A DNA stretch of 64,000 nucleotides, taken from Candidatus Riflebacteria bacterium HGW-Riflebacteria-2 (GTDB lineage Bacteria > Muiribacteriota > Ozemobacteria > Ozemobacterales > Ozemobacteraceae). The stretch spans positions 62,001 to 126,000 of the forward strand of contig PGYA01000008.1 of NCBI GenBank assembly GCA_002839435.1, read 5' to 3'. Under the pieces are notes generated by a model that saw only the letters and a list, made by a program, of their open reading frames with translations, did no database searches and had not been told where the DNA came from. This document shows, piece by piece, positions 35,426-44,686 of this stretch. Position 1 is the stretch's first letter. Each line of letters begins with the position of its first letter. Position numbers and translations under genes: made by a program.

Positions 35426-36298
35426 TTAGAGATTGATGTCTCTATGGATACGGGAAACAGTGATTCTCTCGTGCGTAAGCTCTTTAAAAAGGAACTCAGC
35501 AAAAGCGACTGAGCGATGGCGACCACCGGTACAGCCGATACCGATCTGCAGGCGCGTCTTGGGCTCACTGATAAACAGCGGAATCTGAAATTCAATAAAT
35601 TCCTTCAGCTTCTGGGCGTAGTCCCTGGCGGGGTCTGATGAAAAGACGTATTCGTAGACTTCTTTATTGATGCCGGTCAGCGTTTTGAGCTGAGCAATGT
35701 AAAACGGATTCGGCAAAAAACGCACGTCAAAGACAAGATCGCAGTCGAGCGGCACTCCGTGCTTGAAGCCAAAGCTGACGACAACCACCGACATGTTGCG
35801 CGGTCCGACAAAGCCCTGGGTAAAGCGACGAATCTCTTCCTGCAGCTCGCGACCGTTCAAAACGCTGGTATCGATGACATAATCAGCGCGTTCGCGCGTC
35901 TGCTCGAGCAGTGAGCGCTCTTCGCGGATATCATCGATAATGCGGCCACCGTGGTTAAGCGGATGCCGGCGCCGTGTTTCAGAAAAGCGCTTAATCAGGA
36001 TATCGTCGGTCGCGTCGAGAAAAAGCATTCTCAGCTCAACACCAAGCTTTTTGACCTCATCGATCGCCTCGAAAAACTTGCGGAAAAAGCTGCCGCCACG
36101 CGCGTCGATTACGACGGCCACCCGTGTCAGCCGGCCACCAGATTCGAGACAGATCTGAATAAACTTGGGCAACAACGTCGGCGGCACGTTATCCATGCAG
36201 AAATAACCCGAATCCTCGAAAAAATGTGTCGCAGTAGACTTGCCGGCGCCAGAAAGGCCGGTAATAATTATCAATTGCAGCGGTGCCGATTGTTCCAT
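35426..36298 (-). CDS. rapZ: RapZ/YvcJ-family nucleotide-binding adaptor
   Basis: 290 residues, the standard size. Walker A GLSGAGKS (14-21), then ATHFFEDSGYFCMDNVPPTLL, DARGGSFF, FLDATDDILIKRFSETRRRHPL and the C-terminal IGIGCTGGRHRSVAFAEFL. In E. coli RapZ binds an sRNA and RNase E to control glmS and thus glucosamine-6-phosphate; in Bacillus YvcJ binds GTP and affects competence. The C-terminal cysteine-histidine motif is intact. It is last in a nine-gene minus-strand operon, 2 bp after yaaR. A role in amino-sugar control would fit the other envelope genes here, which is inference. Confidence 0.96.
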   Translation of the reverse strand: MEQSAPLQLIIITGLSGAGKSTATHFFEDSGYFCMDNVPPTLLPKFIQICLESGGRLTRVAVVIDARGGSFFRKFFEAIDEVKKLGVELRMLFLDATDDILIKRFSETRRRHPLNHGGRIIDDIREERSLLEQTRERADYVIDTSVLNGRELQEEIRRFTQGFVGPRNMSVVVVSFGFKHGVPLDCDLVFDVRFLPNPFYIAQLKTLTGINKEVYEYVFSSDPARDYAQKLKEFIEFQIPLFISEPKTRLQIGIGCTGGRHRSVAFAEFLFKELTHERITVSRIHRDINL

Positions 36299-36300
36299 AA

Positions 36301-36744
36301 CTATCCCATCACATCAAGAACTAGGCCGCGAATATCATCGAGACTCGATAACAAAGCCATTGCCTTGTTGTCGTCGAGAGCCTCCCGCGTCAGTTCAGAC
36401 ACCTCTGACTCTGAGCGTTCAACCAGCTGATATACCTTCTGTTCGCCGTCTTTTTTACAACCAAACTCTTCTTTAAGCGACAAAAATTCATCTTTAAGCT
36501 TTTTAAGAAACAGACGTATCGACTCTTTATAAGAATTCAGCAGTCCTTCTTCTGGCGATCTGACAAACTTTTCGCCGCGCTCTTTAACCATATCGATGAG
36601 TTCGCGCATGTTTCCGTCAAAGATTTCGACACGGGCTGACCTGATACTGCCCTGAAAATCGGCGCCGGCTGATCGATTACCAGAAACCGGCTTGCCGGCT
36701 CCAGCGCCAGTATGAAGATTGCGATTGTCTATTTTTAATGGCAT
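36301..36744 (-). CDS. YaaR-like (DUF327) protein
   Basis: 147 residues, the family's usual size. A low-complexity start (NLHTGAGAGKPVSGNRSAG) precedes a helical domain with LLNSYKESIRLFLKKLKDEF, KVYQLVERSESEVSELT and the ending LSSLDDIRGLVLDV, all typical of the YaaR/DUF327 family. Its biochemical role is not established. In Bacillus yaaR lies close to tmk; here tmk is two genes upstream, which supports the assignment. It begins 1 bp after the GGDEF gene and ends 2 bp before rapZ. Confidence 0.85.
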   Translation of the reverse strand: MPLKIDNRNLHTGAGAGKPVSGNRSAGADFQGSIRSARVEIFDGNMRELIDMVKERGEKFVRSPEEGLLNSYKESIRLFLKKLKDEFLSLKEEFGCKKDGEQKVYQLVERSESEVSELTREALDDNKAMALLSSLDDIRGLVLDVMG

Positions 36745-36745
36745 A

Positions 36746-38650
36746 TCAGTCTATCCCGCACAGTACAACCTTGTTGCGGCCGCTACCCTTGGCTTTATAA
36801 AGTGCGCTGTCGGCCTTCTGGATCAGCTGATCCTTGTTGTCGGCATTGAGCGGGAACCCGGCCACACCTATTGATATCGAGCATTTGAGTGGCGGCTGCC
36901 CCGGAATAAGCGACGGGAAGTCGCAATGCGCGACATCGCGTCTTATGCGTTCAGCCACGATCTTGGCGTCAGCCTGCGTGGTTTCGGGCAATATTATAGC
37001 AAACTCTTCACCGCCGTAGCGCGCTGCAATGTCAGTATTGCGCACGTTTTTGCGCAGAATCTTGCTGACTTCCTTGAGGATCAGGTCGCCCTGCTGATGG
37101 CCGTAGTTGTCGTTTACCGGCTTGAAATGGTCGATATCGCACATGAGAAGCGAAATTGTCGCATTGTAACGCCTGCTGCGCGCCACTTCTTCGTCGAGAC
37201 GCAGCTGGAAATATCTGTGCACGTAAAGTTTGGTGATCGAATCGGTGATGGCCAGAGAATACAGGCGCGCATTTTCAAACGCGATAACCGCCTGCGACGA
37301 CAGCGTGGCAAAAAATTCAAGATCGTTCTCGCTGAAGGGTTCGCCGTTGATCTTTGGCCCAACCTTGACCACGCCGTAAAGTTCGCCTTCCTTGAGCATT
37401 GGCACATAGATAGCAAAGGGCAGATTGCGGTTGGCGGCTGAATAAGTTTGATAAGAAGCCTTGCCCACCAGATCCTGTGCAAAAATCGGCTTGCGTTCCT
37501 TTTCGATGGTCGTCATTGCCCAGGCTTCGGCCGGATCTTTCTTGAGGGCATCGACCTCTTCTTTACTCAAACCCTTGAAAGCCTTGACCTCAAGCTCGGG
37601 ACGATCATCTGAAAACAACATGAGCACGCCCTTGTTAGACCAGACTGTTTCAAGAAACATGTCGATGGAAATCTTGATCAACTCGTTCAGATCAAGGGTC
37701 GAACTCAGCACCTTGCCCGATTGCTGCAAGGTCATCAGGTTGAAAACCTTGTGGTCAAGCTCGTTCTTGGTAGCTTCAGAATTTTCGAAAAGCATGGCGT
37801 TGTTAATAGAAGTGCTGGCAAGACCGACTATCGCCTGAATCATCAGGTAATCAGATTCTTCGATTCCATTGCCGTTCTTGCGGTCAGAAGTAATCAACAG
37901 TCCAACAAGATGATCCTTGATACGCATCGGGAAAATCAGCCTGATATTGCGCACTTCGTCACTTTCAAACTCTGCGACCATCAGGTTCTTTTCTTTTTCG
38001 GAAGGTTCCCAATAGCCCTGCTCGGAAAAGATGTAGGCCAGGATCTGGTTGTCTGAGTAAAATCTGAACTTGGCAAACAACTCAGGCGCAATACCGATAA
38101 GATCTTTGACGCTGACCAGATCAGTTTTGTCGTTATAAAGCATGACACCAGCACCGGCAAAGCCAAGACGCTCGGTAAATATGGTAATGAAGTTGCGCAC
38201 CAGCGTATCGACGTTGAGACTGCCACCCATGGCCTGACTGGCAAAATAAATCGCCGACAGTGAATCAACTTTCTGCTCGAGTTCATGGTTGATATCGCTG
38301 ATTTTCTGCATGTAATCTTCGATGGCAGCGCGCGACTCGATCATGCTGCCAACTATCTTGGTAAAGCTTCCCTGCACCTCCTCAAGGTCGCTCAGGCGCA
38401 GATCTTTGAGGCCCTCTTGCACATCGCCATCGGCAACCTTGTCGGCAATCTCGATGAAGTCCTGTAGGGGCTTGAGCACCTTGCGCATGATGCTGAGATG
38501 CACGAAAAACAGGGTGCCAACCCCGGCCGCGACGTATGAGCCGATATCTATGTGGTGCCCCAGAAACCTGAAAGCCAGATAAACAACCACCCAAAAGACG
38601 ACCAGTAAAAGGTCGAGCTTGAGAGCGATATTGGCTTTAAGTCTGTTCAT
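36746..38650 (-). CDS. Membrane diguanylate cyclase (HAMP-GAF-GAF-GGDEF)
   Basis: 634 residues. Two membrane segments (about 10-27 and 37-54) lead to a HAMP-like region (about 55-110), two GAF-type sensor domains (about 150-290 and 310-455) and a GGDEF domain with the active-site motif RYGGEEF. An RNTD inhibitory I-site lies exactly five residues before GGEEF, so product feedback is expected. It makes cyclic di-GMP. The metal site DIDHFKPVND and GHQQGD are intact. An HD-GYP protein at 61.8 kb could hydrolyse the product. Its ATG overlaps the tmk stop by 4 bp. Confidence 0.95.
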   Translation of the reverse strand: MNRLKANIALKLDLLLVVFWVVVYLAFRFLGHHIDIGSYVAAGVGTLFFVHLSIMRKVLKPLQDFIEIADKVADGDVQEGLKDLRLSDLEEVQGSFTKIVGSMIESRAAIEDYMQKISDINHELEQKVDSLSAIYFASQAMGGSLNVDTLVRNFITIFTERLGFAGAGVMLYNDKTDLVSVKDLIGIAPELFAKFRFYSDNQILAYIFSEQGYWEPSEKEKNLMVAEFESDEVRNIRLIFPMRIKDHLVGLLITSDRKNGNGIEESDYLMIQAIVGLASTSINNAMLFENSEATKNELDHKVFNLMTLQQSGKVLSSTLDLNELIKISIDMFLETVWSNKGVLMLFSDDRPELEVKAFKGLSKEEVDALKKDPAEAWAMTTIEKERKPIFAQDLVGKASYQTYSAANRNLPFAIYVPMLKEGELYGVVKVGPKINGEPFSENDLEFFATLSSQAVIAFENARLYSLAITDSITKLYVHRYFQLRLDEEVARSRRYNATISLLMCDIDHFKPVNDNYGHQQGDLILKEVSKILRKNVRNTDIAARYGGEEFAIILPETTQADAKIVAERIRRDVAHCDFPSLIPGQPPLKCSISIGVAGFPLNADNKDQLIQKADSALYKAKGSGRNKVVLCGID

Positions 38651-39294
38651 TTATTGCCATCCGGAAAAGTGAGACGTTTTTTGAGACCTTCAATGATGCG
38701 CGCGGAAATCGCCTGCGGATCGCCGTCAGCCTGCACGACTACGAACCTTTCGGGTTCCTGCTGCGCCAGCGAATTATAGCCGTCGTAGACCCTGCGGTGA
38801 AATTCGAGCGCTTCGGATTCGATGCGGTCATGCTGCTTGCGCCCGCCATGCCGGGCACGCTCAAGGCCTTGTTCTGGCGCAATCTGCAACAGCACAGTAC
38901 AGCCTGGCAGAAAGCCTGGCAGGAACTGGGCATGGATATCGCGCACCTTCTGCGGGTCAAGACCACGCGCATATCCCTGATATGCCATACTTGAATCAAA
39001 ATAGCGATCGCAGAGCACTACTTTGCCAGCTGCGACAGCAGGATGTATAACTTTGTGCAGATGCTCGGTGCGCTGTGCCAGCATCAGAAAAAGTTCGGTT
39101 TCTGGCTCGAGGCTGCCTGTTTCGTTGCCAAGCAGCACTGAGCGAATGCGGTCGCCGGCCGGCGTACCTCCGGGTTCTCGCGTAGTAACGACCTCGAGTC
39201 CGAGCCTGGCGAAATAATCACGCAGCAAAGCAATCTGCGTCGTTTTGCCGCTTCCTTCGGGCCCCTCGAAAGTTATGAACCAACCCTGCGCCAT
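38647..39294 (-). CDS. tmk: Thymidylate kinase
   Basis: 215 residues. P-loop FEGPEGSGKTT (residues 9-19), TREPGGTPAGDRIRSVLL, the base-binding DRYFDSSMAYQGYARGLD, and the lid region ARHGGRKQHDRIE. It phosphorylates dTMP to dTDP in dTTP synthesis. No arginine follows directly after the P-loop's first glycine pair (GPEGSGKTT), and basic residues lie in the lid, which suggests the E. coli-like type II arrangement. It lies 17 bp after the STAS gene and overlaps the GGDEF gene by 4 bp. Nothing unusual in length. Confidence 0.97.
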   Translation of the reverse strand: MAQGWFITFEGPEGSGKTTQIALLRDYFARLGLEVVTTREPGGTPAGDRIRSVLLGNETGSLEPETELFLMLAQRTEHLHKVIHPAVAAGKVVLCDRYFDSSMAYQGYARGLDPQKVRDIHAQFLPGFLPGCTVLLQIAPEQGLERARHGGRKQHDRIESEALEFHRRVYDGYNSLAQQEPERFVVVQADGDPQAISARIIEGLKKRLTFPDGNK

Positions 39295-39311
39295 TCTTAT
39301 TTTCCTGGTCT

Positions 39312-39635
39312 TCAGCCTATTTCAAAAAAGTCATCGAGCTTGGTAAGCTTGAACACGTTGAGAACGGGTTCGTTGAGTTTTACAATCCTGAGCTTGCCGT
39401 TATGCCTGACGATCTCTTTTTTGAGATAAACAAGCATGCCAAGCCCGGAACTGTCAAGATAGCCAACGCGATCCATGTTCAGCTCGTATGTCCAGCCGGT
39501 AGATTCAATCGAATCCATGACTTCCGACTTGAGTGCCTTGGCAGTCTGGATGTCGAGTTCACCGTCGACGTAGAATACCTTGATCTTTTTTTCGGCATCT
39601 ATCTGGCAATCTATTTTAAGCACATTGGCCTCCAC
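39312..39635 (-). CDS. STAS-domain anti-sigma-factor antagonist (SpoIIAA/RsbV-like)
   Basis: 107 residues, one STAS domain. The phosphorylation site lies in GYLDSSGLGMLVYLKKE, where the first serine of DSSGLG is the usual target. The unphosphorylated form would bind and inactivate the kinase encoded next to it, and the SpoIIE phosphatases at 1-5.8 kb would reactivate it. The start is ambiguous: GTG 39635 overlaps the kinase gene by 20 bp, while GTG 39623 has a better GGAGG site and would give a 103-residue protein. The cognate sigma factor is not in the window. Confidence 0.93.
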   Translation of the reverse strand: MEANVLKIDCQIDAEKKIKVFYVDGELDIQTAKALKSEVMDSIESTGWTYELNMDRVGYLDSSGLGMLVYLKKEIVRHNGKLRIVKLNEPVLNVFKLTKLDDFFEIG

Positions 39636-40152
39636 TCCTGTCCTGCTGTTTCAGGATCTTAACCATCTGCAGCCTGACGCGGCCGCTGTCACCGTCAGTA
39701 ATATAATCAACGTGATCCATGATGTTCCTGATGATAAATACTCCGAGCCCGCCTTCCTTTATCTCGTTGAGATTAGGAACAGGAATATTGGCCGGAACAA
39801 ACTCTGGGTCATTATAATAGAGGTCTACCACAAACACTTCCTCACTCGTCGTGATCTCCAGATCAAACGACATCCTCTCATTGAACTTGTAGGCATGTTT
39901 TATAACATTTGTACAGGCCTCAGTCGTTGCCAGCTTGATATCGTTGAGCATGGCCGCTCCCAGATTCAAATGCTGCACGCTGGCAGCGAGTACACGACGA
40001 ATCAGCGCCAATGTTTCCGAACTGCCCTGTACATGCATTTTCATGTATGTGGCGTCGGCAGGCATTTCCTCGATCAATTGTCTTATTCTATCGTGCAATA
40101 TACGTCTGCTTCCGTAATTTTCTGAATGAATTTTCTGGAAATACGCAAACAT
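39616..40152 (-). CDS. RsbW/SpoIIAB-like anti-sigma serine kinase (HATPase)
   Basis: 178 residues. After an N-terminal extension of about 35 residues, the GHKL ATPase fold shows the N-box LATTEACTNVIKHAY, the G1 region VDLYYNDPEF and the G2 motif GGLGVFIIRN. Such kinases bind a sigma factor or another output protein and phosphorylate the STAS partner, here the next gene. The start codon shares one base with the TPR gene stop (TGATG), a sign of coupling. The extension is longer than in Bacillus RsbW and may be specific to this lineage. Confidence 0.93.
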   Translation of the reverse strand: MFAYFQKIHSENYGSRRILHDRIRQLIEEMPADATYMKMHVQGSSETLALIRRVLAASVQHLNLGAAMLNDIKLATTEACTNVIKHAYKFNERMSFDLEITTSEEVFVVDLYYNDPEFVPANIPVPNLNEIKEGGLGVFIIRNIMDHVDYITDGDSGRVRLQMVKILKQQDRSGGQCA

Positions 40153-42893
40153 CAGAGCTGAAATATTGTGGTCGCCAGCTCAGGTTCCAATAGTATCATG
40201 TTATAACCAATCGCGTCTACTATAACTGACTTGCCAAGTTCTTTGGCAGTTTTTGCCAGCAGTTCGCCCGTTTCACTGTATTCCGTCGATAAGAACCATG
40301 ATTTTTCAAGAAAACCAAGTGCCTTATCAGAGTTGGTAAGGTCGCCGTAGGCCAGATAACATCTGGCAACAGCCTGCAGAGCCAATGCATTGTCAGGCAT
40401 TTCGCGCAGAATTTTTTCGCAGGCCTTAAGATTGTTAGCAGCAGCACGCTGCCGGTCAACGCCCTTAAGATGCTTGAACTGGCAGCGCAGCATGCCCCAG
40501 CGCACCCAGTGGTTACTGTCACTGTGGCTGGTCGCCTTGTGCCAGTTTAGCAGAGCCTTTTTAACCCATTCGTCTTTCTGCGCGGTGTATTCGGCAAGCA
40601 GTTCCTGGCCAAGAGCGGTTTCATACAACAGCCAGATCTGGTCAGTTTTGCTCTGTAACGCCTGATGATGTTCAGAAAGCATGTTCATCAGCTCGTTCTT
40701 GCTGCCGCTCTTCGACAATTCAGCGGTCATTTCAATATTCTTGCGCCGGTAATAGCCATTTTCAGGAAAAAGATTGCGCAGTGACGAGTAGCACTTGCGA
40801 GCTTCACCGTGCTGTTGAAAGTTTTCGTGCAGGCGGGCGAGTTCATACAGGCGCTGCGGATCGGACGAAAGCTTCACCAGAGAATGTGTGTGCTCGACGG
40901 CTTTTTCAACATTGCCGCGGGCACGCTCGATAAGCGCCAGCCCCCGGATCGCCGCTTCTTTTTCGCCAAATTTTGCCAGAACTTCATTAAAAGTTTTTTC
41001 GGCGCTGGCAAAACTCTCAACCTGAAATTTAGAGCGACTGCCAAAAATATATCTGGCATAAGCCCGTACCATTAGAGGCACCGGCGAATCACGGCGAATA
41101 TGCGCAAGTTCAAGCTCAACATTCTTGACCAGAGCCTCCAGCATTTCGGGCTCGACACGTGAACCGCGAATCTGGCTGCGCTTGAGCCGCAGCAGCATAA
41201 GGTGCGCCGACAATTCGGCCGGGTGGTCACGCGTAACAGTATTCAGCAGCTCGATTGCCAGCGGAATCTTGTTTTCGAACTCGTAAACCCGGGCAAGATT
41301 GAAACTGGTAACAAAATCGGTCGAGTCAAAAGAGCGGGCACGGGCAAGCAAACCGGAAGCACGATCGACTTCGGCAGTTTTAAGCGACACTTCGGCCAAC
41401 ATTTTTATCCATTCAGGCTGATTGGGAACCAGTTCAAGTGCGCGTTCAAGCCGCTCGGCCGCGGTAAGATAAAACTTTTTCTGCAGGGCTTCGATGCCCT
41501 GAGCTGCCATTTTTTCGCCTTCCGCGCGTGCCTTTTCGATTTTTATCAGCTCAGGAGCCTGATAAGCGCGCACGCATGTCGGGTCGATGCGCGCAGCGTC
41601 TTCGAAAGCATCTTGAGCATCATCGAACCGACCTAGTCGAATCAGGGTTTCACCATAGTCACACCAGTCTTCGGCGCCGGACTTTCTGATTTCGAGAAGC
41701 TTTTTCTGCGAACCAGCCTTCAGAGGGAAGGCACCGGTGGCTTCGGCGCTGTTGATAATGCCTTCGTGCCCCCACTCACAGTTCGGATAAGTTTCGACCG
41801 CCTGCTGAAAAATCGCCAGGGCTTCGTTGTGGCGTTTCTGGCGTGCAAGCGTCTGGCCCAGGGTTTTTTGGACTTCCGGGTGGTATGGGCTTAGTTCATG
41901 TGCCATTTCCAGGTATTTGACCGCGCGCGACATGTCGCTGCGATCGACAAAATGCCGGGCAATACTCAAAAAGCATTCACCGTTCGAATTTTTACTCTTT
42001 TCAACGCGAGCAAAGGTCTGGTCGGCTTCTTCTTCCATGCCCATCGAATTCTGCAGTTTACCAAGCTCAATAAGAATATCAGGGTTATCAGCCTTACGGT
42101 TGAGAGCCTGCTCGAACTCCAGCAGAGCCTGACCCTTCTCGTTCATACCAAGATAGGCGCGCCCGAGACCAAAGCGCATCTGCGGGTCATCAGGAAAAAC
42201 TCTGATTGCTTCACGAAAATTCTTGACGGCGCCATCATAAAACTTGCGCGCCAGCATCGTCTCACCAAGCAGCAGATACATTTCAGCGGTAGCGCCAGCC
42301 AGTTCCTTGTAGGCGGCAAGATATTTCTGTGCCTCAGAAGCGTTACCGAGGCTCAGATGTATTTGCGCCATGCGGATCAGCACGTCCTGGTTACGAGGAT
42401 TCTTGCGATAAAGCCCTTCGAACTGCTGCAGCGCTTCTTCTTTTCTGCCGCTGTCATAGAGCAGACCCGAAAGACGGAAAACGGCCTCAGCGTCGTCAGG
42501 CCTGCGTTCAAGCGAGGCACCCAGACACTCTATCGCTTCTTCGCGCCGGTTCATGAGTTCGTAAACACGAGCGCCGGCTTTAAGCACATCGGGGTTATCA
42601 GGAGCCAGAGCGCGCGCCGCCCGGAAAGTTGAATAAGACTGTTCGTAACGCCCAATGCTGTTCAGAGCGCTGATAAGATTCAAATAGTTTTCTGCTGCTG
42701 CCGGGTTTTTCTTAAGAGCCAGCTCGAGACCCTCTATATCTGGCTTGGGAGCAGGCGCAGCCGCCGGCTGAGTTTTTTCGGCAGCAGGTTTTGTTGCAGC
42801 TTTTGCTGCCGGCTTTTTGTCGACAACGGCGCCGCATTTGCCGCAATAGCGGCCAACGACTGAATCAGAAGAACATTTCGGGCAGATCGCCAT
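40152..42893 (-). CDS. Large TPR protein with N-terminal zinc ribbon
   Basis: 913 residues. It opens with a zinc ribbon, MAICPKCSSDSVVGRYCGKCG, followed by an Ala/Pro/Lys linker (about 28-48) and then TPRs to the end, for example RYEQSYSTFRAARALAPDNPDVLKAG, AVKNFREAIRVFPDDPQMRFGLG and RFDDAQDAFEDAARIDPTC. No signal peptide, so it is cytoplasmic. A scaffold role next to the anti-sigma kinase is possible. The frame stays open 55 codons upstream into argS, but ATG 42893 follows GGGAG and begins the zinc ribbon exactly. It starts 1 bp after the argS stop. Confidence 0.92.
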   Translation of the reverse strand: MAICPKCSSDSVVGRYCGKCGAVVDKKPAAKAATKPAAEKTQPAAAPAPKPDIEGLELALKKNPAAAENYLNLISALNSIGRYEQSYSTFRAARALAPDNPDVLKAGARVYELMNRREEAIECLGASLERRPDDAEAVFRLSGLLYDSGRKEEALQQFEGLYRKNPRNQDVLIRMAQIHLSLGNASEAQKYLAAYKELAGATAEMYLLLGETMLARKFYDGAVKNFREAIRVFPDDPQMRFGLGRAYLGMNEKGQALLEFEQALNRKADNPDILIELGKLQNSMGMEEEADQTFARVEKSKNSNGECFLSIARHFVDRSDMSRAVKYLEMAHELSPYHPEVQKTLGQTLARQKRHNEALAIFQQAVETYPNCEWGHEGIINSAEATGAFPLKAGSQKKLLEIRKSGAEDWCDYGETLIRLGRFDDAQDAFEDAARIDPTCVRAYQAPELIKIEKARAEGEKMAAQGIEALQKKFYLTAAERLERALELVPNQPEWIKMLAEVSLKTAEVDRASGLLARARSFDSTDFVTSFNLARVYEFENKIPLAIELLNTVTRDHPAELSAHLMLLRLKRSQIRGSRVEPEMLEALVKNVELELAHIRRDSPVPLMVRAYARYIFGSRSKFQVESFASAEKTFNEVLAKFGEKEAAIRGLALIERARGNVEKAVEHTHSLVKLSSDPQRLYELARLHENFQQHGEARKCYSSLRNLFPENGYYRRKNIEMTAELSKSGSKNELMNMLSEHHQALQSKTDQIWLLYETALGQELLAEYTAQKDEWVKKALLNWHKATSHSDSNHWVRWGMLRCQFKHLKGVDRQRAAANNLKACEKILREMPDNALALQAVARCYLAYGDLTNSDKALGFLEKSWFLSTEYSETGELLAKTAKELGKSVIVDAIGYNMILLEPELATTIFQL

Positions 42894-42894
42894 A

Positions 42895-44661
42895 TTACAT
42901 CTCCCTGGGGGCTGAGATACCGAGCAGTTCAAGACCTTTCGCGAGAGTCCGGCGGGTAAAATTGCTGATTGCCAGGCGTGAGTCCCTGACCTTGGCGTCT
43001 TCGCAGCTAAGAACCGGACATTTGTCATAGAACGACGAAAAACAGGCAGCCAGTTCATACAGGTAATTACACAGTATATGCGGGCGCAATTCGATTGCCA
43101 CTGCCACTACGGCCTGGTTGAATTCCATAAGCTTCATCATCAGATCACGCTCTTCAACCTGTGATACCACAGCTGCCGCTGCAAATGCGTCAATATCGAG
43201 TCCGGCTTTGCGAAAGATTGAGCAGATTCTGGCATGGGCGTATTGCAGGTATGGGGCGGTGTTGCCATTTAGAGCCAGCATACGGTCGAAAGAAAACACA
43301 TAATCGTTATTGCGGTTCTGCGACAGATCGGCGTATTTAACCGCACCGATACCGACGATGCGCGCCACTTCCTTTTTGCGTTCTTCGCTCAAACCAGGAT
43401 TTTTCTCTTTAACCACCTGATAAGCCCGCTCGATCGCTTCGTCAAGCAGTTCAGCCAGTTTTACATTTTCGCCACTACGCGTTTTGAGTGGCTTGTTGTC
43501 TTCGCCAAGAATGGTGCCAAATGGCACGTGTTCGAGCTTTACATCGGGCAAAGCAAGTATACCGACAGCACGTGCCACTGCGAAAATCTGTTTAAAATGC
43601 AGTGCCTGACGCGCATCGGTAACGTACACAATGCGCTGTGCCTTCAGTTTCGCGGTGCGATAACGGAGCGCCGCCAGATCGAAAGTGCCGTAGTTGAAAG
43701 CTCCATCGGTCTTCTGCACAATTACCGGCAGTGGACTGCCGTCTTTGCCTTTGAATTCATCAAGAAACACACACCGGGCACCCTGTGACTCGACCATTTT
43801 GCCGCTTTTGTCGATTTCGGCGACGGTTTCGGCCAGCATATCGCGATAAAAGCTCTCGCCACACTCGTTCTCCTCAACCAGCTTAACGTCAAGCAGGCGA
43901 TAAATGCGATAAACCTCGGCCATGGAAATTCTGACAATCTTGTGCCAGAGATCGAGCATCTGGCTGTCACCATTCTGCAAGCGCACCAGACATTCGGCAC
44001 AGGCGGCAGCCGTAGCCGGGTTGTCTTTGCATTCGGCCGAGACACCCTTGTAAAGCTCTTCAAGCCGGGCCAATGTCAGTTCACGGGCGAGATCACCCTT
44101 GCGCTGTTCAATCGCTGCGATTTCCGGGCCGGCTTTCCAGATAACCATAGCCATAGGCAGACCCCAGTCACCAAGATGGTTCTGGCGAACAACCGGATTG
44201 CCAAGAGCTTCGATAACCCGTGCAAGAACGTCGCCAATAATGGTTGAGCGCAGATGCCCGACGTGCATCTGCTTGGCAATATTGACGCTTGAATAATCAA
44301 TGATGGTAGCTTCACCGCCGGCGGCAGCCTGTTCGACCAGGTCTTTCTGCGCCACAAGCTTGTTAAAGCTGTCTTCGATGACATTATTGGCAAGAAAAAG
44401 ATTGATAAAGCCGGGGCCAGCAACTTCGACGCGGGCAAACCAGTCTTTTTCGGTTTCGAGACTGGCAACCATTTCGGCGGCGAGTTTCTGCGGCGCACAT
44501 TTGGCAGCCTTCGCCAGTTTCATGGCGGCATTCAACGAGAAATCGCCGTTGGCTTTGTCTGGCGGCACCTGAACATCTATAAAACTGTAGTCTTCGATAC
44601 CGTAGCGCGCGAACAGGCCGGCCAGATTCTGGTGAATGAGAGTGATTAAACGCTTTTTCAT
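42895..44661 (-). CDS. argS: Arginyl-tRNA synthetase
   Basis: 588 residues, typical length. The N-terminal ArgS additional domain is present (about 1-90), then the class I signature MHVGHLRSTIIGD (HIGH-like), later YVTDARQALHFKQIFAVAR, and the closing DALR anticodon domain ending KGLELLGISAP. As in many ArgS enzymes, the KMSK motif is not obvious; GENVKLAELLDEA stands near where it would be. It charges tRNA-Arg. It lies 25 bp after the permease gene and 1 bp before the TPR gene. Confidence 0.97.
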   Translation of the reverse strand: MKKRLITLIHQNLAGLFARYGIEDYSFIDVQVPPDKANGDFSLNAAMKLAKAAKCAPQKLAAEMVASLETEKDWFARVEVAGPGFINLFLANNVIEDSFNKLVAQKDLVEQAAAGGEATIIDYSSVNIAKQMHVGHLRSTIIGDVLARVIEALGNPVVRQNHLGDWGLPMAMVIWKAGPEIAAIEQRKGDLARELTLARLEELYKGVSAECKDNPATAAACAECLVRLQNGDSQMLDLWHKIVRISMAEVYRIYRLLDVKLVEENECGESFYRDMLAETVAEIDKSGKMVESQGARCVFLDEFKGKDGSPLPVIVQKTDGAFNYGTFDLAALRYRTAKLKAQRIVYVTDARQALHFKQIFAVARAVGILALPDVKLEHVPFGTILGEDNKPLKTRSGENVKLAELLDEAIERAYQVVKEKNPGLSEERKKEVARIVGIGAVKYADLSQNRNNDYVFSFDRMLALNGNTAPYLQYAHARICSIFRKAGLDIDAFAAAAVVSQVEERDLMMKLMEFNQAVVAVAIELRPHILCNYLYELAACFSSFYDKCPVLSCEDAKVRDSRLAISNFTRRTLAKGLELLGISAPREM

Positions 44662-44686
44662 AATTATTCCTTAGCCATGGCCATCA

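Noticed and set aside
42841..42893. Longer start for the TPR protein at 43058
   Set aside because: It would extend 55 codons into argS without a ribosome site; ATG 42893 begins the zinc ribbon and has GGGAG.
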